Shown here: positions 46,549 through 55,252 of the stretch, in pieces
Position numbering within the stretch: position 1 is the stretch's first letter
Layout: every line of letters begins with the position of its first letter
From: Flavobacterium sp. BFFFF2
Lineage (GTDB): Bacteria; Bacteroidota; Bacteroidia; Flavobacteriales; Flavobacteriaceae
Reading direction: 5' to 3'
DNA: 64,000 bases
Assembly (NCBI GenBank): GCA_002256385.1
Contig: NKJD01000014.1
Location: forward strand, 17,794 to 81,793
Program-made: the position numbers and the translations under genes
The notes under the pieces: model-generated
Databases searched by the model: none
The model's input: the letters and a program-made list of their open reading frames with translations, nothing else
Told to the model about the DNA's origin: nothing

Positions 46549-49500
46549 GTGATGATGAAAAACAATTATTTATATTTCATTTTACTGGCTTTTTCCATGT
46601 CTTTTGGCCAAAAAAGCGTGTCGGGAATTGTTTCAGATGCTAAAGGCCCTTTAGCAGGTGTGAATGTTTCAACTAATTCAAAATCAAATGCTGTAAGCGG
46701 ATTAGACGGAAGTTACACCATTAAAGTAAAAGACGAAAACACGACCCTCACTTTTAGCATGTTGGGTTATGCCACTCAAAAAGTGAAAGTAGGCAATCAG
46801 ACTACCATTAATATTACTTTGGTTGAAAGCAAAAACGAATTAGATGAAGTGGTCGTAGTTGGATATGGAAGTCAACGTAAAAAAGATGTGACTGGTGCCG
46901 TTTCATCGGTGAATATGAAAGAGATGATGACGGTGCCCACCACCAATGTGAATGAAATGCTCCGAGGCCGGGTTGCTGGGGTTAATGTCACCGTAAATTC
47001 GTCACGTCCGGGTGGAAGTTCTGAAATTTTGATTCGAGGACAGCGTTCCCTTTCTGGGAGCAATTCTCCATTGTATGTGGTGGATGGTTCGCCAGTTTCG
47101 GATATAAACGATTTAAATGCCAACGACATTAAAAGCGTTGAAGTTTTAAAAGACGCATCATCACAGGCCATTTATGGCGCGCGCGCATCGGCAGGGGTTA
47201 TTTTGGTGACCACAAAAAGAGGTGCGGCAGGTAAGTTACAAGTTGATTTTTCAGCAAGTACTTCAGTGCAACGTCTCAAACAAAATTTTGATTTGATGAA
47301 CGGTGAGGAATGGACCCAGAAATTGTTGGCACAAAGAGGCGTTTTTACCCCACTGTCGCAGTTAGATAATAATACCATTTCAAATGCCATTGGCGATACC
47401 CAACTTTTTAACAATTACTTAGCAGGTAAAAGTGTTAATTGGCTTTCTGAATTGATTAGACCTGCCACGCAACAAACTTATAACCTCAGTATTCGCGGAG
47501 GAAACGAATCAACCAAAGTTGGGTTTAGTACCAATTATTTCAAGCAACTGGGCATGGTATTAAATTCGGGATATGAACGTATTTCGGCTCGTTTAAATTT
47601 GGACCAGCGCATCAATTCAAAAATAAAGATGGGCACCAATGTGTCATATACTTTTGCCATTACCAATCAGGAAGATGGCAAAAACAATTCGACGCCATCG
47701 AACGATATGTTTCAAAAAGCAATTACCTATTCTCCCTTTTCATTACCGTATGATGATGATGGAAATGTAAGTCGTTACGTGACTTCCGATTTAAAATACA
47801 ATCCGATTTGGAACAGTAACAATTATTTTAATGAAATAAAAGCACATCGTTTTTTGGTTAATTTTTTCACGGAATTTGACCTATTAAAAGGGCTGAAATA
47901 CCGATTTAATAGCAAATTTGACAGCCGTCACGAGTCGCAGAAAAGTTATCAAACCAGTTTGCATCAATATGGGGCTCCAACGAATGGCTGGGGTGAAATT
48001 AATTATACCGATGATTGGGAATGGTTGGTTGAAAACATTTTTACCTACGAAAAAACAATCAATGAAAACAATCGCTTTGACGCTACATTTGTACAGAGTG
48101 CAAACAAGTTACAAACTGATTCATACACGCAAAACGCTACTCAATTTCTAAGTGATTATTTTGGGGTCGATGGAATTAGCAATGCTTCGACTTTTTCAAA
48201 ACCTAGATATAATATCAGCCAGAGACAAATCTTGTCTTTTATGGGTCGATTGCGTTATACTTTCATGGAGAGGTATTCATTTTCGTTGTCGGTACGTCGT
48301 GATGGTTCCTCTGTTTTTGGGCAAGAAAGTAAATGGGGATCATTTCCTTCTGTTTCAATGGCATGGCGCATCAATGATGAACCATTGGTTAAAAAGTATT
48401 TACCCAAACTGCATATTTCAAATTTAAAGTTGCGACTTAGTTATGGGGTGGTTGGAAATCAGGGTATTGGGCCTTTTCAATCGGTGCCGTTACTCAATGA
48501 ATACGACATGCTATTTGGTGATTCAAATACCTATTCTGTTGGTTTAATGAGTGGGAACTCGTTAGCGAATCCGTTTTTAAAATGGGAGCAAACCACCTCT
48601 AAAAACTTAGGTATCGATTTTGGCTTTTTTGACAACCGCATTTCAGGTAGTTTTGAATATTACGATACCAGAACCACCGATTTGCTGGTTTATAAGAAAC
48701 TACCAGCTGTTACTGGATATTCCAACCAATTAACCAACATTGGCGAAGTACAAAACGAAGGGATCGAATTGCAATTAAGTGCCGATCTTATTAAAACGAA
48801 ATCTTTTTATTGGGGGGTAAATGTAACTTATAGTCGCAATAGAAATATTATTTTGCAAATTGATGGCCAACGCGACGCCAATGGCAACTTATTGGATCAA
48901 CCAAATAATGGTTGGTACATTGGTCATTCCATTGACGCTTACCGAGAATATGATTTTGCGGGTATTTTTAACAACATCGAAGAGGTAAGAAATTCACCTC
49001 AAGGAAAGGACCCAGCAACTGGGGTAGTATTGACAGATAGCCAATTGCAAGCTAAAGTAGGGTCCATTCGAGTAAATGATGTAAACAACGATGGTGTTAT
49101 TACAACGGCTGATAAAAAGATATTTGATGCCACGCCAAAGTGGATCGGTTCCTTAAGTACCACCTTCAAATATAAAGGCTTTGATTTGTTTCTGGATTTT
49201 TATACCGTGCAAGGTGTAATAAAGAGAAACACCTATCTTTATGATGATAATTATGGCGGGTCAAATTTTGGTTCAGCCAATGGCATCAAAGTAGATTATT
49301 GGACACCAGACGGAAAAGGCCAAGAAGCACCGCTACCAAACATAAGTTCATCAGATACTTATATCAAATCACTAGGATTGCAAGATGCCTCTTATTTTAG
49401 ATTGAGAACAATTTCATTGGGCTACACGGTACCGAAAGGCAAATGGATTGATGCTTTGTCCATTTCAAGGTTAAATGTCTATGTTTCATTGACCAATTAT

Positions 49501-49599
49501 TTTACTTGGACCAATTACAAATCATTTGGACCCGAAACAAGTCCGTCTAGTTATCCAGAGGCAAAAATCATGAATGTAGGTATGAATTTATCTTTTTAA
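46549..49599 (+). CDS. SusC/RagA-family TonB-linked outer membrane protein
   Basis: Carboxypeptidase-like domain, DEVVVVGYGSQRKKDVTGAVSSV, SPLYVVDGSPV, ASSQAIYGARASAGVILVTTK. Confidence 0.95.
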   Translation: MMMKNNYLYFILLAFSMSFGQKSVSGIVSDAKGPLAGVNVSTNSKSNAVSGLDGSYTIKVKDENTTLTFSMLGYATQKVKVGNQTTINITLVESKNELDEVVVVGYGSQRKKDVTGAVSSVNMKEMMTVPTTNVNEMLRGRVAGVNVTVNSSRPGGSSEILIRGQRSLSGSNSPLYVVDGSPVSDINDLNANDIKSVEVLKDASSQAIYGARASAGVILVTTKRGAAGKLQVDFSASTSVQRLKQNFDLMNGEEWTQKLLAQRGVFTPLSQLDNNTISNAIGDTQLFNNYLAGKSVNWLSELIRPATQQTYNLSIRGGNESTKVGFSTNYFKQLGMVLNSGYERISARLNLDQRINSKIKMGTNVSYTFAITNQEDGKNNSTPSNDMFQKAITYSPFSLPYDDDGNVSRYVTSDLKYNPIWNSNNYFNEIKAHRFLVNFFTEFDLLKGLKYRFNSKFDSRHESQKSYQTSLHQYGAPTNGWGEINYTDDWEWLVENIFTYEKTINENNRFDATFVQSANKLQTDSYTQNATQFLSDYFGVDGISNASTFSKPRYNISQRQILSFMGRLRYTFMERYSFSLSVRRDGSSVFGQESKWGSFPSVSMAWRINDEPLVKKYLPKLHISNLKLRLSYGVVGNQGIGPFQSVPLLNEYDMLFGDSNTYSVGLMSGNSLANPFLKWEQTTSKNLGIDFGFFDNRISGSFEYYDTRTTDLLVYKKLPAVTGYSNQLTNIGEVQNEGIELQLSADLIKTKSFYWGVNVTYSRNRNIILQIDGQRDANGNLLDQPNNGWYIGHSIDAYREYDFAGIFNNIEEVRNSPQGKDPATGVVLTDSQLQAKVGSIRVNDVNNDGVITTADKKIFDATPKWIGSLSTTFKYKGFDLFLDFYTVQGVIKRNTYLYDDNYGGSNFGSANGIKVDYWTPDGKGQEAPLPNISSSDTYIKSLGLQDASYFRLRTISLGYTVPKGKWIDALSISRLNVYVSLTNYFTWTNYKSFGPETSPSSYPEAKIMNVGMNLSF

Positions 49600-49617
49600 T
49601 TATTAAAAAATACTCAG

Positions 49618-51549
49618 ATGAATACAAAAATGTTAAAACTATTATTAGGTTGTTTTTGTTTCTTTACAATGGGATGCACTCATTTTTTGGACGAAAATTC
49701 ACCGACCGATCTTAATAATGATTTCATTTATAAAACACCCGAAGGATTACAATTTGCCGTTGTTGCCATGTACAACTTTCAAAGAGACATGGCTAATTTT
49801 GGTGCGGGAGAAGGCAGTTTGCCCGCAAACTCCTTGATCGGTGGTGATGATATTACCTTTACTAGAGCAGGTGAATCATTGGGTGATTGGGCTGGTTGTA
49901 CTAAATATGATCCAAATTATTTAAATTCACTCAACAAAGATGTGGAAGGATATTGGAATTACAATTACAAATTAGTCGGTAGAGCCAACGAGATTGCATT
50001 TTACGCATTAAAAATGGATCAATCTAATCCACTAGTTAAGCAAGCGCTTTGTGAGGCTTATTGCTTTAGGGCATTGGCTTATTTTAATTTATTGCGCCGA
50101 TATGATAATATTTATTTCACCACAAATCCGGCATTAAACAGTGACCAAGAGGTGAATTATGCGCCTGCCAACCAAGCAGATGTAATGAATCAAATTAAAC
50201 AAGATTTGGATTATGCCATTGCAAATTTAGCTTGGACCACACCAGAATTAGGAAGGTTTACCAAAGGATTTGCCTGTCATGTAAAATCACTTGCCGATTT
50301 ATGGCCCATTAATGGCGATCCATCAACCATGGATTTAACGGATGCAGCTGCTCAGGTTGAAACGATATTGGCTTCAAATACCTATTCGTTAATGAATGAA
50401 CCTAAAGATGTATTTGCACCTATCAGTACTTCATCTACTAGCGCAAAATTAAACAATAGTGAAGCCATATTTGTCCATCAATGGAGTAACGAGATAGGTG
50501 GTGCAGCAGTCAATTCTTCAAATTCCTTAACTGGACATCGTTTCGCTTCCTCATCATTAACACGTTATGATAAAAACACCGTGTTTTCAGTTTCTGACAG
50601 TTACTCCATCAATACTGATTTAGAACAAGGCGGCGTTACTTGGGGTCGTTTTTATCCGAATGATTATTTGTTGAGTTTGTACGATCAGGCAACAGACAAA
50701 AGATACACACAATATTACCGCAATACGTTCACGTTCAATAATATTCCTTCAAGTCAGCCATTGACGCGAAGTTTGGTTATTCAATCACACGACATTAAAT
50801 ACTTGTTTGTAAACGGTCAACCCAATACAAATATGGGTTTGTCAACAACCATTTTACAGCAGTTGCAAAACTATGGTCCAACAGGAGCCGTAAATAAAAC
50901 ATTGAATTTTACGTTCAGAAATGGCGATGCTGTTCCAAAATTTATGTCTCCCAATATTGCGCAATACATGCGTCCCTCTTCAACCAAATATTTCGACAAA
51001 TGGACACGTGATATTACTATAAATCCATCTTTTAAAGATATCATCGTTTACAGACTTGCAGAAACGTATTTGGTAGGGGCAGAGGCCTATTTACGTGCTG
51101 GAAATATGGGTAAAGCCGTTGATTTATTTAATAAAGTTTGGACGCGCGCTGGAAATACGCCTAAGACCAGCATTACGCTTCAAGATATTTTAGATGAAGA
51201 TGCCCGTGAATTTGGTCAGGAAGGATTTGGACACCGTTGGTATACACTCAAACGATTTGGAGCTGCCACGATGGAGCAACAAATCAAAAAATACGCGGGC
51301 TGTTTGTATAATGACAATATTAATGGTTATGTATTTAAAACACCAATGGATTTCTACAGTTATCTAAACCGCATTAATTACAATGCTGGCAACCGCAAAA
51401 CAGATATTATTACCAATATCAATACGGCAAAAATTTATGACGATGCAAGAGATAATTTTGACGTGACCAAACACATCCGTTGGCCTATACCTCAAAATCA
51501 AATCAATGCCATGGGTGGGAATTTCCCGCAAAATATAGGGTATAATTAA
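49618..51549 (+). CDS. SusD/RagB-family nutrient-binding lipoprotein
   Basis: FTMGCTHFLDENSPTD, ALCEAYCFRALAYFNLLRRYDN, IVYRLAETYLVGAEAYLRAG. Confidence 0.93.
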   Translation: MNTKMLKLLLGCFCFFTMGCTHFLDENSPTDLNNDFIYKTPEGLQFAVVAMYNFQRDMANFGAGEGSLPANSLIGGDDITFTRAGESLGDWAGCTKYDPNYLNSLNKDVEGYWNYNYKLVGRANEIAFYALKMDQSNPLVKQALCEAYCFRALAYFNLLRRYDNIYFTTNPALNSDQEVNYAPANQADVMNQIKQDLDYAIANLAWTTPELGRFTKGFACHVKSLADLWPINGDPSTMDLTDAAAQVETILASNTYSLMNEPKDVFAPISTSSTSAKLNNSEAIFVHQWSNEIGGAAVNSSNSLTGHRFASSSLTRYDKNTVFSVSDSYSINTDLEQGGVTWGRFYPNDYLLSLYDQATDKRYTQYYRNTFTFNNIPSSQPLTRSLVIQSHDIKYLFVNGQPNTNMGLSTTILQQLQNYGPTGAVNKTLNFTFRNGDAVPKFMSPNIAQYMRPSSTKYFDKWTRDITINPSFKDIIVYRLAETYLVGAEAYLRAGNMGKAVDLFNKVWTRAGNTPKTSITLQDILDEDAREFGQEGFGHRWYTLKRFGAATMEQQIKKYAGCLYNDNINGYVFKTPMDFYSYLNRINYNAGNRKTDIITNINTAKIYDDARDNFDVTKHIRWPIPQNQINAMGGNFPQNIGYN

Positions 51550-51562
51550 TTTTATTAAAACC

Positions 51563-53713
51563 ATGAAAGCCAACTGGATTTTTTTACTTCTTTGCTACGG
51601 ATTCTTATTACAAGCCCAACCGCCAAAACGCGTTACTAAGACTTTTAATGGGATGGCAGGAGTGTATTGCAATACCGTTAAAACCGATGCAAAACCATGG
51701 GCTAAAAACAAAGATTTGCCTTGGGATGTTTTTGAAGCCTACACCTTGAATGGTTTGAGTGATTATCATCCTAAAACCACCAAATTTTCTCAATTTGGTA
51801 GTGACCAAAGTAAAAAATTTAATGCTACTGGTTTTTTTAGGGTCGAAAAACAAGGCAACCGTTGGTGGGTGATTGATCCGAATGGGTACAGAACCATTGT
51901 AGTGGGCATTAATTCGTTGCGCGCTGGCAAATCTGAATCAAATTTAGAAGCCTTAGCCAAAAAATATAAAAATCCAGAACAATGGATGAATCAAACCATT
52001 GATACTTTGCAACAACTGGGCTTCTTTCACAGTGGTTCATGGGGCGATGATGAAGCCATTCGCAAACACAATTTAAGTTCTAAAAGCCCAATGACCTATT
52101 GTCCGCAATTGAATTGGATGAGCGGTTATGGCAAAAAACGTGGGGGAACTTATCAAAAAGCAGGCAATACGGGTTATCCGCACGATGTGATTTTCGTTTT
52201 TGACCCTACTTTTAAAACCTATTGCGATTCCGTGGCTGTTTCATTGGCCACACACCGCAATGATGCCAATTTGTTTGGTTATTTTTCAGACAATGAAATG
52301 CCTTTGGGCAATGACAATTTAGACAATTACCTTGCCATAGAAAACCATGAAGATTTTGGATACAAAAGAGCGACTCAGTGGCTAACGGAGCAAGGAATTG
52401 CTTCCGATAAAATAACCGATAAAGTACGAGATGCTTTCGCTGGATTTGTCGCACAAACCTATTACAGCATTGTGTCAGAAGCGATCAAAAAGAATGATCC
52501 GAATCATCTTTATTTGGGAAGTCGGTTGCATGCCGATGCCAAACGAAGTGAAGGCGTTTTGGAGGCAGCTGGGAAATACTGCGATATTATTTCATTGAAT
52601 TACTACGGCGACTGGTCACCAGATCCAATCATGGTGGACCAAATTGACCGCAAAGCCAACAAACCCTTTATGGTGACCGAGTTCTATACGAAAGGTATGG
52701 ATTCAGGATTGGCGAATACAACAGGAGCTGGTTTTACCGTGAAAACCCAAACGGATAGGGGGAATGCTTATCAGCATTTTTGTATGCATTTGCTGAACAG
52801 CAAATCGTGTGTGGGTTGGCATTATTTCAAATACCAAGACAACGACCCAAAAGCTAAAAATGTTGACCCGTCAAATGTTGATTCCAACAAAGGGTTGGTC
52901 AATACCCAATACCAGTTTTACAAGCCCTTAGTTCAATTAATGAAGACGTTCAATTTGGAGAAATATGATGTCATTCAACATCTTGAAACGGAATCACCCA
53001 AAGTGAAAGCATTAGAACCTTTAGATATTATTTTAGCAATAGGGCAATCAAACATGGCTGGACGAGGCCCCATACCCGCCGAAGACAGTGGCACAATGCC
53101 GAATGTATATTTGCTCAACCGCGATAATTTCTTTGAACCTGCCTCGCAGCCGTTAAATAAATATTCAACTATTAGAAAAGAACTCAGAATTCAAGGAGTG
53201 AGTCCATCGTATAAATGTATGTTGGACATCCAAACAAAAACCAATAAGCCATGGGGTTTGGTGATGAATCCGCAGGGCGGTTCTTCCATTAAATTGTGGT
53301 TTAAACCCGGAAAAGCCAATTACGATGCCACCTTACTTCGGGCACGTGAAGCCCAAAAACACGGCAAATTACGAGCCATTATTTGGAATCAGGGTTCAAC
53401 GGACAACAAAGATGCCAAAGACGACAATTTTGTGACCTATAAATCCCAATTAAAAGAAATGGTAGCGCATTTGCGCGAAGATCTCAAAGAACCCAACTTG
53501 CCTTTTATTTGTGGCGAATTGTCGGAACGTCCCGATTTTATCGAATTCAATCAAAAGGTGATTAGAACGGTGAAAGATTACATTCCAAATAGTGATTTTG
53601 TGACAAGTGAAGACACGCATTTATTAGAAGACAACATTCATTTTGATGCCGAAAGTGCCAATAAAATGGGGGTTCGTTATGCCCAAAAGGTATTGGAAAT
53701 GCTTAATAAATAA
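51563..53713 (+). CDS. Two-domain enzyme: agarase-like GH module plus SGNH/SASA carbohydrate esterase module
   Basis: GFFRVEKQGNRWWVIDPNGYRTIVVGINSLR (GH module), then IILAIGQSNMAGRGPIPAEDSG ... LVMNPQGGSSIK ... WNQGSTDN (SASA esterase). Confidence 0.82.
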   Translation: MKANWIFLLLCYGFLLQAQPPKRVTKTFNGMAGVYCNTVKTDAKPWAKNKDLPWDVFEAYTLNGLSDYHPKTTKFSQFGSDQSKKFNATGFFRVEKQGNRWWVIDPNGYRTIVVGINSLRAGKSESNLEALAKKYKNPEQWMNQTIDTLQQLGFFHSGSWGDDEAIRKHNLSSKSPMTYCPQLNWMSGYGKKRGGTYQKAGNTGYPHDVIFVFDPTFKTYCDSVAVSLATHRNDANLFGYFSDNEMPLGNDNLDNYLAIENHEDFGYKRATQWLTEQGIASDKITDKVRDAFAGFVAQTYYSIVSEAIKKNDPNHLYLGSRLHADAKRSEGVLEAAGKYCDIISLNYYGDWSPDPIMVDQIDRKANKPFMVTEFYTKGMDSGLANTTGAGFTVKTQTDRGNAYQHFCMHLLNSKSCVGWHYFKYQDNDPKAKNVDPSNVDSNKGLVNTQYQFYKPLVQLMKTFNLEKYDVIQHLETESPKVKALEPLDIILAIGQSNMAGRGPIPAEDSGTMPNVYLLNRDNFFEPASQPLNKYSTIRKELRIQGVSPSYKCMLDIQTKTNKPWGLVMNPQGGSSIKLWFKPGKANYDATLLRAREAQKHGKLRAIIWNQGSTDNKDAKDDNFVTYKSQLKEMVAHLREDLKEPNLPFICGELSERPDFIEFNQKVIRTVKDYIPNSDFVTSEDTHLLEDNIHFDAESANKMGVRYAQKVLEMLNK

Positions 53714-53719
53714 GGTGCG

Positions 53720-55252
53720 ATGGGGCGGTTAGGGTACCTTTTTTTAATCTTTTGTGGTCTATTTGTACAAGGCCAATTGCAACTTTCGCCCCTGTTTTCA
53801 GATCACATGCTGTTGCAACAACAATCAGAAGCAGCCATCTGGGGAACCACCGAACCGAATGCTACAGTAACGATCACTGTTGATTGGTGCGTAAAACCTA
53901 CCACCACTGTAGCAGATGCATCAGGAAGCTGGAAAACTACGATTAAAACAACGCAAGGCACATTTGTTCCTCATTGGATTCGCCTTGAATCTGGCAGGGA
54001 GAAACTGGAATTAAAAGATGTTTTAATTGGAGAGGTTTGGCTGTCGTCTGGTCAATCTAATATGGAGTTGGTTATGCGGCGGGTTGAGCAAGCGGAAACG
54101 GAAATACAAAAAGCCAATAAACCTTTTATACGGTTGTTTCAAGTAAAACGAGGTACTGCTTCTGAGCCTCAATTTTCCTTTCCCAGTGGGTCAAAGTGGG
54201 CCGTTTGTACTCCCGAATCGGTTAAAGAATTTTCGGCTATGAGCTATTATTATGCCTGTAAATTACAAGAAAAGTTGCAAATTCCCGTGGGTATCATTAA
54301 TGCCAATTGGGGTGGAACAGGAGCCGAAAGTTGGACACCAGCAACATCGATGAATTCTGAACCTAAATTGGCGAGCGTGTATGATCGGTGGAAACTATGG
54401 GAAACCAACCGCACAACTGATAGTTTGGCTTACGACCAACTGAAACTATCGAACCCCAAGGCCGAATTACCTCGCTCATTATATATGCTCAAACGGCTAC
54501 ACCGCAGGCCATCTGTGCTTTTCAATGCGATGATTCATCCAATTATTCCATATACCATTAAAGGTTTTATTTGGTATCAGGGCACTTCGAACCGAGAATG
54601 GGCCTATGAATATACCGACCAAATGAAAGCCTTAATTACGGGTTGGAGACAGTCATGGGCAAACGCCAAATTGCCTTTTTATTTTTTACAATTAACCGCC
54701 TACGGTTACAGTGACAGCCATTTAGCCAATGTCATTCGCGAAAGCCAAGTGCAAACTTTACAATTGCCTTACACCGCTTTGGCCACGACCCTCGATTTGG
54801 GCGATATGGGCGAATTGCATCCCAAAAACAAGAAACCATTTGGTGAACGTTTGGCTGCCATTGCTTTAAACGAAACCTACCAGCAAAATAAAGACTTGTA
54901 TTGTGGGCCTTTATTAGTGAAAACAAAATTTAAAAAGGGGAAAGCTATTTTAAGATTCAAGCATGATGAATGGTTGCAAATAGCTACTGATACACCCAAA
55001 TCACTGTATATTGCGGGCGAAGACCAACATTTTTACCCAGCCACGGCCTTTCTGAAAAAAAAGCTATTGTACGTATATGCAAATGAGGTTCCCCATCCGG
55101 TTGCTGTTCGTTATAACTGGAATAATTGCCCGCAAACCTACCTGTTTAATGCAGCAAATTTGCCTGCCTCTCCATTTAGAACTGACCAGTGGAACGAAGT
55201 GCGCATTCCAGAATGGGCCATCCCAGTATCAACCACGCCAAACCAAGATTGA
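53720..55252 (+). CDS. Sialate O-acetylesterase family protein
   Basis: LFSDHMLLQQQSEAAIWG, VWLSSGQSNMELVM, NANWGGTGAESWTP, FIWYQGTSN. Confidence 0.92.
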   Translation: MGRLGYLFLIFCGLFVQGQLQLSPLFSDHMLLQQQSEAAIWGTTEPNATVTITVDWCVKPTTTVADASGSWKTTIKTTQGTFVPHWIRLESGREKLELKDVLIGEVWLSSGQSNMELVMRRVEQAETEIQKANKPFIRLFQVKRGTASEPQFSFPSGSKWAVCTPESVKEFSAMSYYYACKLQEKLQIPVGIINANWGGTGAESWTPATSMNSEPKLASVYDRWKLWETNRTTDSLAYDQLKLSNPKAELPRSLYMLKRLHRRPSVLFNAMIHPIIPYTIKGFIWYQGTSNREWAYEYTDQMKALITGWRQSWANAKLPFYFLQLTAYGYSDSHLANVIRESQVQTLQLPYTALATTLDLGDMGELHPKNKKPFGERLAAIALNETYQQNKDLYCGPLLVKTKFKKGKAILRFKHDEWLQIATDTPKSLYIAGEDQHFYPATAFLKKKLLYVYANEVPHPVAVRYNWNNCPQTYLFNAANLPASPFRTDQWNEVRIPEWAIPVSTTPNQD

